From the NCBI RefSeq assembly GCF_005222785.1, contig NZ_STGH01000001.1, forward strand, positions 1,364,001-1,428,000: a stretch of DNA of 64,000 nucleotides, in the 5' to 3' direction. Shown one piece after another: positions 1 to 10,164 of the stretch. The number at the start of each line of letters is the position of its first letter. Within the stretch, counting starts at the first letter, position 1. The position numbers and the translations under genes were made by a program. This DNA is from Rhodobacter sp. SY28-1. GTDB lineage: Bacteria > Pseudomonadota > Alphaproteobacteria > Rhodobacterales > Rhodobacteraceae. Below the pieces are notes generated by a model that was not told the origin of the DNA, ran no database searches, and worked only from the letters and a program-made list of their open reading frames with translations.

Positions 1-51
1 GCGGGGCGAGGGCGGCGGTTGCACGCCCGATACCGGGGCCTCAGCGTTCAT
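1..51 (-). CDS. 5' end of an unidentified gene (partial)
   Basis: An ATG on the minus strand at 49-51 is preceded by GGAG seven bases upstream and followed by 17 open codons to the window edge. The peptide starts MNAEAPVSGVQPPPSPR and is proline-rich. It lies 62 bases downstream of cpaA on the same strand, so it may continue the pilus operon or start a new unit. Too little is visible to name a family. Confidence 0.4.
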   Translation of the reverse strand, partial: MNAEAPVSGVQPPPSPR

Positions 52-113
52 AGGGCAAGCTCCGTGGACAATCTAGCGCAGTACTGCGCATTGAGTCGTA
101 AACGTGACTTGTG

Positions 114-611
114 TCAGCCCTGTGGCCAGATGGCGGCAAGAAGGTAGAAGATCACGATGGACGACAGCGCCAGACCGAAGGGAAAGTAGCGCCGCTTGGT
201 CCAGCTTTCCCAGTCCGGCGTCGCATTCCGCACCACCGGCAGGCTGCGCAAGATCCGGTGCACGGCCAGCGACCCGATCATCGAGAAGAAGATGATCAGA
301 AGGATTTCGCCGATGTTGCCACCGACGAACAGCCCGGCCATCGCGGCGGCGAACTTTGCGTCCCCCGCCCCGAAGGTGCCGGTCAGATACATCAGGAAGC
401 CTGCGACAAAGACGATGGCCATCAGCGCAAAGCCCCAAGCCCAGACCGTCAGCGTGGGGGACACATACCAGCCCAGAAGCGGCCAGACCGCCGCCATCGC
501 AAGTACGGAGGTGTTGGGGATCTTCATCCGCTTGAGGTCCGAGAGTGCCGCCCAGATCGCAATGGGCAGCACCGGGACCAGAAGGATCAGCGCATCGGTC
601 GGCTCAAGCAT
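114..611 (-). CDS. cpaA: Prepilin peptidase, CpaA/TadV type
   Basis: This 165-residue polytopic membrane protein should be the aspartic protease that cleaves the leader of Flp prepilins at the inner membrane. The two catalytic aspartates of the A24 family are visible: one in ALSDLKRMKIPN near residue 24 and one in the GAGDAKF motif near residue 83. It lacks the N-methylation domain of PilD, as usual for CpaA/TadV. Its ATG overlaps the stop of the preceding TPR gene by one base (ATGA), so it is translationally coupled and is the last recognisable pilus gene of the operon. Confidence 0.93.
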   Translation of the reverse strand: MLEPTDALILLVPVLPIAIWAALSDLKRMKIPNTSVLAMAAVWPLLGWYVSPTLTVWAWGFALMAIVFVAGFLMYLTGTFGAGDAKFAAAMAGLFVGGNIGEILLIIFFSMIGSLAVHRILRSLPVVRNATPDWESWTKRRYFPFGLALSSIVIFYLLAAIWPQG

Positions 612-1468
612 CAGCTTTTCACATTCGCATCAAGGGCTTCAAGGCTGCGTGCCGCGGCTTCGAAGTATTGCGGATGGGTCTCGATCGCCTGGTTCAGCAG
701 GCCCTTGCCCACTGTCACGTCGCCCTGCTTGATCGCGGCAAGCGCCATGGAATACAGAAGCTCGGCCCGCTCGGTCTGGGTCATCCGCAGCACCGGCAGG
801 TCGTACTTGCGCTGGGCCGCGCGGGCGAGGACGAGGTTGTTCTTCGCGGTGAAGAGCGACGGGTCGTAGGTCAGGGCTTCGGTGAACAGCTTTTCAGCCC
901 CTGGCGCGTCGCCACGGGTCAGCTTGGAGAAGCCCCAGTTGTTCAGCACACCCGCCGGCGTCGTGGTCAGCCCGGCGGCGATTTCGTAGAAGCTGTCGGC
1001 CTTCTTCCAGTTCTTGTCGCTGTCCGCGACCATCGCCTCAAGCCGGTAGCGGTCAAAGGTTTCGTGGGTCGGCGGGATCTGGTTCAGCTCGGCCTTGGCT
1101 TCTGGCCACTGGTTCGACCGGATCAGCGCATCGGCCAGCATCACGCGGTCTTCCGGGGTCGACTCGGGATGGGCCACCGCCTGGCGCCAGACCTGGGCGG
1201 CCTCGGTCGGTTTCTGCGCGCGGATCAGCGACCGCGCCAGACCGCGCATCAGGTCGATCCGGTCGGGGTTCTGCTGCAGGGTGCGGGTGAAGTAATCCAC
1301 CGCCTCGTTGGGGTCGGCGACCGTCATCATCACGTCATTCAGGTTGGATTCGTCGATGACGTTGACGTCCTTCAGTGCCCGCTGGACCTGTGCGTCAGAA
1401 TCCTTCTGACAGGCTGACAAGGCAACTGCGCCGGAAAGGCACAGCACTACGAAAGCCGGATGGCGCAT
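611..1468 (-). CDS. TPR-repeat lipoprotein of the Tad locus
   Basis: The 285-residue product starts with a lipoprotein signal whose lipobox ends at Cys20 (LSAC). The rest is helical tetratricopeptide repeats, for example a NNWGFSKLTRGDAPGAEKLF repeat near residue 180. In Tad systems such TPR lipoproteins (TadD-like) are thought to help assemble or localise the outer-membrane secretin. It lies between the second TPR lipoprotein and cpaA and overlaps cpaA by one base. Which of the two TPR proteins is the true TadD orthologue cannot be decided here. Confidence 0.85.
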   Translation of the reverse strand: MRHPAFVVLCLSGAVALSACQKDSDAQVQRALKDVNVIDESNLNDVMMTVADPNEAVDYFTRTLQQNPDRIDLMRGLARSLIRAQKPTEAAQVWRQAVAHPESTPEDRVMLADALIRSNQWPEAKAELNQIPPTHETFDRYRLEAMVADSDKNWKKADSFYEIAAGLTTTPAGVLNNWGFSKLTRGDAPGAEKLFTEALTYDPSLFTAKNNLVLARAAQRKYDLPVLRMTQTERAELLYSMALAAIKQGDVTVGKGLLNQAIETHPQYFEAAARSLEALDANVKS

Positions 1469-1519
1469 GTTTGCGTCCTTTTTGTTGACTGCCCGTATCT
1501 AGTCTTGACGTGTCGCCGC

Positions 1520-2080
1520 CTAGAGATCGGAAAGTAGGACGTATTTGCCCTTTTCCTGTCGGACCAGACGGAACCCGCTGCTTTCTTGTTCTTGGGTGGT
1601 ATCATACACGCTCGCCTCGCTTTGCGCGATAGCAAGCATCAGATTTTCGCGGATCGAGTCCGTTTCGCCACTATCCAGCGCGAAGGCTTTCTGGAAATAG
1701 ACCCGCGCTTCGCCGATGTCGCCCTGTTCCATCTTCACCACGCCGATGTTGTTCAGGGCCGGAACGAAGTTGGGATCAAGCTCCAGCGCGCGTTCAAGCA
1801 GCTTTTCGGCCTGGCCCAGCCGCCCGAGCGCCAGGTTGGCCGAGCCGATAGAGGAGAGGACATCGGCATTGATGCCAATTTCCCCGGCCCCACGCAGATA
1901 GGCCTTCAAAGCAAGTTCGTGCTCGCCCGCCTCCATCAGCCGGTGGCCGACGGTCATCCCGTCAACGCCATCGCCATTGGCGTCGACGCCGTAGGGGCGG
2001 TTCCTGGAAACGTCGCCGGCCGGCACGCAGCCGGCCAGAAGCAGCGCAGAACACAGTGTCAGTAGGACCGCTTCGCGCAA
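1520..2080 (-). CDS. tadD: TPR-repeat lipoprotein, TadD-like
   Basis: The 186-residue product has a signal peptide with lipobox LAGC ending at Cys18. Two or three TPR units follow in residues 50-140 (GSANLALGRLGQAEKLLERA and a PALNNIGVVKMEQGDI stretch). TadD is the conserved TPR lipoprotein of Flp pilus machines and acts at the outer membrane. The gene follows tadC by 18 bases and precedes a second TPR lipoprotein by 51 bases. The symbol is given because of size and position after tadC; the neighbouring TPR gene is the alternative candidate. Confidence 0.8.
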   Translation of the reverse strand: MREAVLLTLCSALLLAGCVPAGDVSRNRPYGVDANGDGVDGMTVGHRLMEAGEHELALKAYLRGAGEIGINADVLSSIGSANLALGRLGQAEKLLERALELDPNFVPALNNIGVVKMEQGDIGEARVYFQKAFALDSGETDSIRENLMLAIAQSEASVYDTTQEQESSGFRLVRQEKGKYVLLSDL

Positions 2081-2098
2081 GTCTCGTCCCGTTCGATG

Positions 2099-3082
2099 CT
2101 AGAGGCCGCCCGCGAGTTGGGTCAGCATTGTCACCATACCATATACGGATGGCCCGATAAGGATGACCAATAGCGGTGGAACTGTAAACAACATAGTGCC
2201 TAGCGTAAGTTTTGTCGGCAACATGTTGGCCTTCTCCTCGGCCCGCATGATGCGCTTGTCGCGCATGTCGGCGGAATAGACCCTCAGCGCGTCGGCGACC
2301 GAAGTACCGAAGGTGGCCGACTGGATGATCGTGGTCACGAACGAGGCCACGTCGGGGACACCTACGCGTTCGGCCATGTCCTTCAGCACCGCGACGCGTT
2401 CCTTGCCGGCCTTGACCTCTTGCGCGACCATGTCGAATTCGTCGGCGAGGGCGGGGTAGCCCGCGCGGCTTTCCTTGCCGACGCGGATGATCGACTGGTC
2501 CAGCGACTGACCGGCTTCGACGCAGACCAGCATCAGGTCAAGCGCATCGGGGAAGCCCTGGATGATCTCAGTCTGGCGCTGCTTGACGCGCTTGTTCACC
2601 CAGTAGCGCGGGATGTAATAGCCGATGGCGCAGGGCAGAAGGCTGTGCAGCAGCAGGTCGACCGCCGACATTTCCTGCGACAGCGATTTGACGAAGGCGA
2701 TGATCAGGCCGCCGATCAGGAAGATGATGGCCAGAAGGAACTGGACGGCGTGGAACATCCGGACCGCGTTCTTCCCGGTGTAGCCCGCCCGCAGCATGTT
2801 CAGCTTGGCGGCGGAAAGCTCTTCCTTTTTCTGCGGTTCCAGGAAATGGGCAAACTTTTCAAGCTTGTCCACCCGGTCGGTCTTGCGCAGCTTGCGCTTT
2901 GAGTCCGTCGTTGCCTTGGGCCCTTGATCCTTCAGTTCGCGGAAACGGTCGCGCTGGCGCTTCATCACGATGGGCAGCGCCATAAGGATGAGCAGCATGC
3001 CCAGAAGGCCGACCGCAAGCAACGGCGCCATGGGACCGAAACGTTCGGTCATGCCCGACATGAGGTTCGTGAAGAATTCCAT
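2099..3082 (-). CDS. tadC: Tad pilus inner-membrane platform protein TadC
   Basis: A 327-residue type II secretion F-domain protein. It has a TM segment at residues 15-40, a cytoplasmic basic linker, two TM segments around 110-165, the GspF cytoplasmic helical domain (DALDLMLVCVEAGQSLDQSI) and C-terminal TMs. With TadB it should form the inner-membrane platform on which the CpaF ATPase acts. It starts seven bases after the tadB stop. Length and order match canonical tadBC pairs. Confidence 0.93.
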   Translation of the reverse strand: MEFFTNLMSGMTERFGPMAPLLAVGLLGMLLILMALPIVMKRQRDRFRELKDQGPKATTDSKRKLRKTDRVDKLEKFAHFLEPQKKEELSAAKLNMLRAGYTGKNAVRMFHAVQFLLAIIFLIGGLIIAFVKSLSQEMSAVDLLLHSLLPCAIGYYIPRYWVNKRVKQRQTEIIQGFPDALDLMLVCVEAGQSLDQSIIRVGKESRAGYPALADEFDMVAQEVKAGKERVAVLKDMAERVGVPDVASFVTTIIQSATFGTSVADALRVYSADMRDKRIMRAEEKANMLPTKLTLGTMLFTVPPLLVILIGPSVYGMVTMLTQLAGGL

Positions 3083-3089
3083 AGCCGAC

Positions 3090-4058
3090 CTACACTTTGA
3101 TGTTGGTCATCACCTTCATGTAGATGATGTTGATGATGAGGAACGTGACGACGAAGAGCGCCGCCGGGATATAGGCCGAGGTGCCCTTGACCTCGTCATA
3201 GTAGTCGGGCTGGACCACGTTGATCATGATCAGCGCGACGATCGGGAAGCCCGAGAGGAACATGCCGGACCATTTCGCTTCGGCGGTGATGGCGCGGACG
3301 CGGCGGAACAGCTTGAAGCGGGCGCGGACCACCTTGGACAGGCCTTCCAGGATCTCGGCGAGGTTACCGCCCGACTGCTGTTGGATCGACACGGCCACGG
3401 CAAGGAAGCGCAAGTCCTGGCTGTCCATCCGCTCGGCGAAGGCCTTCAGCGATTCCGCGACGTCGCGGCCATAGGCGGCCTCGTCGGAGATTACCCCGAA
3501 TTCCGACCCCAGCGGATCGGGGATTTCCTTGGCGACGATGCCGATGGCGGTCGAGAAGGGGTGGCCGACGCGCAAGGAGCGGACCATCAGTTCGATGGAG
3601 TCGGGCAGCTGCTCCTCCAGCAGGTTCATCCGCTTCTTCGCAGTGCTGTTCACCCAGAAGAACACGCCGCCGACGCCCATCACGATGCCGAGGACCAGCC
3701 TCAGGCCGAACTCGGCCGAGGTGAAGACCGACAGCATCATGTAGGCAAAGCCCGACAGGACGGCCATGATCCCGATCAGAGCCTGCGGCGAGAAGGCGAT
3801 GTTCGCCCGCTGTGCCTTCTTGGCCAGCATGGAATAGAGCGGGATGTTCCGCGCATTCAGGTGCTGGTTCATCTCCTTGCGGAGCTGTTCCAGGACCTGT
3901 TCGCGGTTCGCGTTCTTTTCCAGCAGCGTCAGGCGGCGGCTGACCCGGCTGTTCAGGCTGATGGATTTACCGAAGACAATCAAATAGATCCCGTTGACGA
4001 TCACGACGACCGCCACGAAGATCATGATGTAGATTAGGGGTGCGGCGCTGATTTCCAT
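3090..4058 (-). CDS. tadB: Tad pilus inner-membrane platform protein TadB
   Basis: A 322-residue type II secretion F-domain protein with an N-terminal TM (IYIMIFVAVVVIVNGIYLIV), a paired TM region near 95-140, the T2SSF domain (DSIELMVRSLRVGHPFSTAI) and two C-terminal TMs. I chose the ATG at 4056-4058, five bases after the cpaF stop, over a longer upstream frame that would run into cpaF. The start MEISAAPLIYIMI fits the family. It is the partner of TadC in the platform complex. Confidence 0.93.
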   Translation of the reverse strand: MEISAAPLIYIMIFVAVVVIVNGIYLIVFGKSISLNSRVSRRLTLLEKNANREQVLEQLRKEMNQHLNARNIPLYSMLAKKAQRANIAFSPQALIGIMAVLSGFAYMMLSVFTSAEFGLRLVLGIVMGVGGVFFWVNSTAKKRMNLLEEQLPDSIELMVRSLRVGHPFSTAIGIVAKEIPDPLGSEFGVISDEAAYGRDVAESLKAFAERMDSQDLRFLAVAVSIQQQSGGNLAEILEGLSKVVRARFKLFRRVRAITAEAKWSGMFLSGFPIVALIMINVVQPDYYDEVKGTSAYIPAALFVVTFLIINIIYMKVMTNIKV

Positions 4059-4063
4059 GGGTG

Positions 4064-5506
<1,443 letters not shown>

Positions 5507-5523
5507 GGGACGTTCCCCCTAGA

Positions 5524-6783
5524 TCAGGCTTTGGCGGTTTCGGTGGCTTTGTTCAGGTCGTACAGGGACTTGGCGAGCTTCTGCAGTTCCTTACGCAACG
5601 GGTTCTTGCCCGCGCTTTCGGAAATCGGCAGGCCGTGGTCGTTGGCTTGCGTCACCTGTTCGCCGCCGTCGGGTAGCTGAACCTCGATGGCGATGTCGAG
5701 GCTCTCCGCCAGACGCTTGACGCGGGCCTTGGCGGAAAGGTCGGTGAACTTGGGTGCCCGGTTCAGGACATAGCGCACCTTTTCATGCGGCAGGCCCTCG
5801 GCCTTCAGCGCGCGGACAAAGCGCAGGATGTTCTGGGCCGACCGCAGGTCAAGCTCCAGCAGGGCAAAGTAGACATGCGAGCGGGTCAGCACCGCCTCGG
5901 TCCAGGCAACGACGGTCGAGGGCATGTCGACGATGACGAAGTCGAAGTTCGCCTGGGCGGTTTCAAGGATGCGGCCCACGTCTTCGGGGCTCAGGACGTC
6001 CAGCGGCAGCATGTCGGCCGGTGCCGTGAAGACATGCAGCTTGTCGTTGAAGGTCAGCATCGACTTGATCAGCGAATCCGCGTCGACGGCGGCGGTGTCG
6101 GTCAGGATCTCCAGCACGGCCTCTTTGCGGGGCAGGTCAAGGTAGGTGGCGACCGAGCCGAACTGCAGGTCGAAGTCGATGACGCAGACGCGCATGCCTT
6201 CGGTTTCCGGGATCAGGCACAGCTCCCACGCCAGGTTTGCGGCGAAAGTGGTGGCACCGACGCCGCCTGCCATGCCGTGCACCGGCAGGATGACGCCGTT
6301 GCGGTCACCCTTGGCCTTGAAGACCGGGTTGAACGCGCCGGTTTCCGGGTCATAGCCATCGGGCATGACCGGGACAGGCTTGCGCAGACGCTCGATCGCG
6401 TCGTGCAGTGCGCCTTCGGGCAGCGGGTAGGGGACGAAGTCGTCGGCCCCAAGCTTGAGCATCTGGTGCAGCACGGACGGGCTGACCTGGTTCGCGATCA
6501 GCAGAACCTTGATCTTCTTGGCTTTCGCCGCCTTGATCACATCGTTCATCTTCGACAGTTCGGATTCATCCTCGCTGTCGACGGCGATGGCGACGAACTG
6601 CATCCCGGTGCTGTCGGGCTGCTTGAGGAAGACCAGCGCGTCCTCGAAGTTAAGGTCGCCCCAGGCTTCGCCCAGCTCGGTCTCCATGTCGTCGATCAGA
6701 AGATCGAATCGCTGCACGTCACGGGAAATCGTGCAGGCGAGGATCGGCGCCGGATCGCTCTGAACTGTGGCTTTGCTCGTCAT
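5524..6783 (-). CDS. cpaE: Pilus localisation ATPase-like protein CpaE (TadZ)
   Basis: The 419-residue protein has a receiver-like N-terminal domain (to about residue 150) followed by a MinD/ParA-type domain. CpaE/TadZ positions the Tad machine at the cell pole. The P-loop reads GMAGGVGATT: the lysine expected after VG is alanine. Such atypical Walker A loops are common in CpaE/TadZ and suggest weak or altered ATP hydrolysis. The MinD-like switch region (CVIDFDLQFGSVATYLDLP) is present. It is separated from the OmpA gene upstream by 245 bases that include that gene's terminator, so it may have its own promoter. Confidence 0.93.
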   Translation of the reverse strand: MTSKATVQSDPAPILACTISRDVQRFDLLIDDMETELGEAWGDLNFEDALVFLKQPDSTGMQFVAIAVDSEDESELSKMNDVIKAAKAKKIKVLLIANQVSPSVLHQMLKLGADDFVPYPLPEGALHDAIERLRKPVPVMPDGYDPETGAFNPVFKAKGDRNGVILPVHGMAGGVGATTFAANLAWELCLIPETEGMRVCVIDFDLQFGSVATYLDLPRKEAVLEILTDTAAVDADSLIKSMLTFNDKLHVFTAPADMLPLDVLSPEDVGRILETAQANFDFVIVDMPSTVVAWTEAVLTRSHVYFALLELDLRSAQNILRFVRALKAEGLPHEKVRYVLNRAPKFTDLSAKARVKRLAESLDIAIEVQLPDGGEQVTQANDHGLPISESAGKNPLRKELQKLAKSLYDLNKATETAKA

Positions 6784-6978
6784 CTCGCGTCAGGTCCTTT
6801 CCGTGGGGGTCGTTTTGTACAAAAATTACAAGTGGTTAGCTGGTTTGTCGTTTGTGCGGTCCACTCGCGGAACATAGGACCCCGGTACTCATCCTATCGG
6901 GCGACCTTGTTCAAGAATGGTGGCGATATTTGGGCTAAAAATGCCTGTTTCTGGGATTATCACGATTCTGGAAACGAA

Positions 6979-7003
6979 GAGGCCGGGCACAAGGCCCGGC
7001 CTC
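6979..7003 (-). terminator. Rho-independent-like terminator after the OmpA-type gene
   Basis: Perfect 10-base arms GAGGCCGGGC / GCCCGGCCTC with a five-base loop sit 26 bases past the stop of the OmpA-type gene. On the minus strand they are followed by a weak T-containing tract (TTCGTTTCC). This splits the pilus cluster into at least two transcripts. Confidence 0.65.
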
Positions 7004-7028
7004 CACTTTTGCAGGTCTGGGGCAGGGA

Positions 7029-7685
7029 TCAGCCGCCGCCTTGGCCTTCACCTTCGGCGCGTTCGCCCTGGTGCGGCCGCACGGCGCTCTGGACATAGTC
7101 GCGCCAGATGATCGCGGCGTACTTGCCGTTCAGCACCAGCGGGTGGTTGCCGACGAAGCCAGACACTTCGGTCACCGTCCTGCGGTTGCGCACTTCTGCC
7201 TCGTTCGTGGCGATCAGAGGCCGCGTCTCGCCGTAGGAGACGACCGCCTCAAGCCGCGAGCGGCTGATGCCAAGCGAGGTGAGGTAAGCCACCGCTGCCT
7301 GGGCCCGGCGCAGGCCGAGGCGCTGGTTATAGGCGTTCGAGCCAACCTTGTCGGCATGGCCGAAGACCCGGAAGCGGACCTCGGGGAACTGCTTGATGAA
7401 GTTCGCCTGCTGCTGAAGGATCGAGCGGGCTTCTTCCGACAGTTCGGCGCTGTTGAAGGCGAAGTTGATCGTGTCGGGCACTTCGGCCGCGAAACGTTCT
7501 GCCAGGGCCACGGTGTAGGACAACTCGCCGGTCTGGATCAGCGTGTTGTTCATCGTGGCGTTGCCGAACTGGCCCTTGTCCACTTCGGAGCCGAGTTCCC
7601 GGTCCCAGGAGACCGAGGACTCGCCGCAGGCGGTCAGTGCCAGAAGGGCGGTGGCAGCAAGGAGTTTGGGAAGCATCTTGGTCAT
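7029..7685 (-). CDS. OmpA-family peptidoglycan-binding lipoprotein in the Tad locus
   Basis: The 218-residue product has a lipobox (LTAC, Cys20) and a C-terminal OmpA domain (about residues 80-180) with the peptidoglycan-binding signature NQRLGLRRAQAAVAYL. It should anchor the outer membrane or secretin to the cell wall. It sits between secretin gene cpaC and cpaE, the place where other Tad loci carry CpaD/RcpB-type proteins, and starts four bases after the cpaC stop. The C-terminus after residue 195 is rich in Arg, Glu and Gly and looks disordered. I infer that it substitutes for CpaD as the envelope anchor. Confidence 0.87.
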   Translation of the reverse strand: MTKMLPKLLAATALLALTACGESSVSWDRELGSEVDKGQFGNATMNNTLIQTGELSYTVALAERFAAEVPDTINFAFNSAELSEEARSILQQQANFIKQFPEVRFRVFGHADKVGSNAYNQRLGLRRAQAAVAYLTSLGISRSRLEAVVSYGETRPLIATNEAEVRNRRTVTEVSGFVGNHPLVLNGKYAAIIWRDYVQSAVRPHQGERAEGEGQGGG

Positions 7686-7689
7686 CTCC

Positions 7690-9093
7690 TTACTCCATCA
7701 CATAGCCGTAGGAGGAGCTGAAGTCCTGCCGGGCCACTTCTGCCGCTGCGCCCTTCTTCGGGCTGGTTGCCACGTCGCCGAACAGGAACAGCTCGCGTTC
7801 GGTCGGGATGCGGACCCGGTCGGTCGGCAGGGCCAGCGCTTCGCCCGCCACCGGGGTGACAAGATGCGGCGTGACGATGATGACCAGTTCGGTCTGCGCC
7901 CGCTGGTATTCCGCGGACCGGAACAGTGCGCCAAGGATCGGAAGATCGCCAAGCCACGGAACTTGGTTGTTCAGATCCCGGAAGTCGTCCTGAAGAAGCC
8001 CCGCGATGGCAAAGCTGTCGCCATCACGCATTTCGACGGTAGTCGAGGTTTCGCGACGTTTGAACGCCGAGATATTGAAGCCTCTCTCAATTGATATGCC
8101 GTTCGCCGGGTCAAGCGAGGACACCGCCGCGTCGATGGTCAGGTTGATGATGTCCTGGTCGACGACCACCGGGGTGAAGTTCAACTCCACACCGAAGGGT
8201 TTCCATTCGACCGAGATCGTACTGTCGTCTTGCGCGACCGGGACGGGATATTCGCCACCAGCAAGAAACTTGGCGTCTTGGCCGGAAAGCGCAGTCAGGT
8301 TCGGTTCCGCCAGCGTCCTGACCATGCCCTTGGCTTCCAGGGCCTCAAGCAGAACCCCGAATTCAAGGCCGCCGATGCTGCCGCCGATCCCCAGGCGACC
8401 GTTTGCGAGGTTACCCGTGGCTACGGTGCCGCCGCCAAGGAACGTGGATGCGGCAGCTCCGTCGGCGAGAACGCCAGTGCCGGCGAGGAAGTCGCTGTTG
8501 CCAAGGGCCACCGAGGAATTCAGGCTCTTGGAGATCGTCCGGTTCACTTCGGCGAAGCGGACCTTCAGCATCACCTGCTGAGTGCCACCCACAACCATCA
8601 GGTTCGAAACGCGGTCGGGGGCGTAGCGGAAGGCAAGATCAAGCGCCTTGTCGAGTTTCGCCGTCGAGGAGACCTGGCCGGAGAGCACGATCCCATCATT
8701 TGCGGTGCGAACTTCGATGTGTTCGCCCGGAAGGATCTGCTGCAGACGCTCCTTGAATTCGGCGATGTCGGGCGTGACGTGCACGTCGACGTTGGAAATC
8801 AGTTGCCCGTCCGGCGACAAAAGCGTGAGCGTCGTGCGCCCGGGTGCCTTGCCAAGGACGTAGATCGAACGGTCAGACAGCGTCGAAATGTCGGCGATGC
8901 CTGGGTTTGCGATCGACAGCTCCGCGAAGGGAGTGTCGCTTTCGACGACAACGGCCCGGTTCATCGGAACGTTGAGTGCTTCGGATGCCTGGCCCTGCAT
9001 GACGCGCAGAACCTCGGCGGTGACCGGGGTCATCGCCGTCGATGCGAGACACGCACCGAGATAACCTGCTACCAGGAGTCGTTTCATGTTCAT
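7690..9093 (-). CDS. cpaC: Tad pilus outer-membrane secretin CpaC (RcpA)
   Basis: The 467-residue secretin forms the outer-membrane pore of the Flp pilus. A signal peptide (cleavage near residue 28) is followed by the pilus/secretin N0-type domain around residues 45-130, a BON-like segment, and the C-terminal secretin domain (residues 250-440) ending in the VPWLGDLPILGALFRS signature. I placed the start at the ATG at 9091-9093, nine bases after AAAGGG, which gives a good signal peptide; an upstream ATG at 9153 adds 20 unlikely residues. Transcription continues into the OmpA-type gene. Confidence 0.94.
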   Translation of the reverse strand: MNMKRLLVAGYLGACLASTAMTPVTAEVLRVMQGQASEALNVPMNRAVVVESDTPFAELSIANPGIADISTLSDRSIYVLGKAPGRTTLTLLSPDGQLISNVDVHVTPDIAEFKERLQQILPGEHIEVRTANDGIVLSGQVSSTAKLDKALDLAFRYAPDRVSNLMVVGGTQQVMLKVRFAEVNRTISKSLNSSVALGNSDFLAGTGVLADGAAASTFLGGGTVATGNLANGRLGIGGSIGGLEFGVLLEALEAKGMVRTLAEPNLTALSGQDAKFLAGGEYPVPVAQDDSTISVEWKPFGVELNFTPVVVDQDIINLTIDAAVSSLDPANGISIERGFNISAFKRRETSTTVEMRDGDSFAIAGLLQDDFRDLNNQVPWLGDLPILGALFRSAEYQRAQTELVIIVTPHLVTPVAGEALALPTDRVRIPTERELFLFGDVATSPKKGAAAEVARQDFSSSYGYVME

Positions 9094-9249
9094 TGTGATC
9101 TGCCCTTTCGACCACGCCTCGTTTGGGTCTTGAACGCCCTTGTGAAGGCACAATGACCCAGACCGGCTTTATTTGCAAGAATCAATGATTTGGGCGTCGA
9201 CCTTGATGTGGATAAACTGCAACAGGTCGCAATGGGTTGGAAAAATGAT

Positions 9250-9290
9250 AAGGCGCGACCCCATATTATGTGGCCGCGCCTTCGGTTTTT
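9250..9290. terminator. Bidirectional terminator between cpaB and cpaC
   Basis: AAGGCGCG (9250-9257) pairs with CGCGCCTT (9275-9282). A T5 tract follows on the minus strand (complement of 9240-9245) and another T5 follows on the plus strand (9286-9290). It lies downstream of cpaB, so cpaC probably has its own promoter in 9094-9249. Confidence 0.75.
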
Positions 9291-9303
9291 AGAGCCCTGG
9301 AGT

Positions 9304-10164
9304 TTATTCCTGGCAGGGGATCTCGACGTCGGTTTCAACCACCTGTCCGCCGCTGCGCTGCTTGGCGTAGCACTTCTTCTTTTCCACGATGACGACCTCG
9401 GGAGCCACTTCCTCCGGGACGATGCCAAGCATGGCGTTGGTGTCGGTTTCCACAGTTCCTTCAACGATATCCGAGGCGTCGGCGGCCAGCGACAGCGTCA
9501 GTCGTCCGGTGGCCTGGGCCTGGGCAAGGCGGGCCACCTGTTCCGGCGTCGCGGCCACAGTTACCGTCTGCGCAACAGTGTCCGAAGCAACCTGTCCCTC
9601 GTTCAGCGCATTGTCGACCGCGATGACCAGGACGGCGCTTTCGATCTGGCGGGTGATCCCGCCTTCAATGCCAGAGACGTTGCCGGTCCACAGAATGTCG
9701 ATGTAGTCATCCGGCTTGACGAAGTTCGAGATGCCCGAGTTGGTACCGACCTTGATCGCGAAGGCGCGCTTGCCCTTTTCCAGCTTCGACGTGAGGTTCG
9801 ACAGCTCGCCCGGTTCGGTCACGCGGCTGGCCAGCACCGGCTCGTAGGCTTCGGTCGTGCGCATGATATAGCGCGGGCCGGGGGCATTTTCGGGGAAGAG
9901 GGCGGCCTTGTCGCGGAAGATCGTCTCGGGCAGGTTCTTCTCTGGCCAGTAGATGGCGACGACGTCGTCCTCGGCCAGCGGGTCACCGTATTTCTTCGGC
10001 TTGGCGAAGACGAAGACCTCGACCAGCTTGCCGGCCTTGGCATTGAAGGCCCGCTCGTTCTGCAGGGCACCTTCGAGGTCGGCCATGTAACCCTGGATCA
10101 TGTAGACTGCGACGCCGGCAAGGCCCATGCCGACGATAAGGACCAACGCAAATACTGCTCTCAT
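9304..10164 (-). CDS. cpaB: Flp pilus assembly protein CpaB (RcpC)
   Basis: The 286-residue protein has one N-terminal TM/signal anchor (VFALVLIVGMGLAGVAVYMI), an SAF-type domain (about residues 45-110: AEDDVVAIYWPEKNLPE) and the RcpC domain after it (KRAFAIKVGTNSGISNFVKP, then DDYIDILWT). CpaB acts in the periplasm with the secretin. The C-terminal tail carries two cysteines (near residues 263 and 282) that could form a disulphide. It is a single-gene transcript closed by the hairpin at 9250-9290. Confidence 0.93.
   Translation of the reverse strand: MRAVFALVLIVGMGLAGVAVYMIQGYMADLEGALQNERAFNAKAGKLVEVFVFAKPKKYGDPLAEDDVVAIYWPEKNLPETIFRDKAALFPENAPGPRYIMRTTEAYEPVLASRVTEPGELSNLTSKLEKGKRAFAIKVGTNSGISNFVKPDDYIDILWTGNVSGIEGGITRQIESAVLVIAVDNALNEGQVASDTVAQTVTVAATPEQVARLAQAQATGRLTLSLAADASDIVEGTVETDTNAMLGIVPEEVAPEVVIVEKKKCYAKQRSGGQVVETDVEIPCQE

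Noticed and set aside
5524-6783. Loss of the Walker A lysine in CpaE.
   Set aside because: Atypical P-loops are common in CpaE/TadZ proteins, so this is not unusual.
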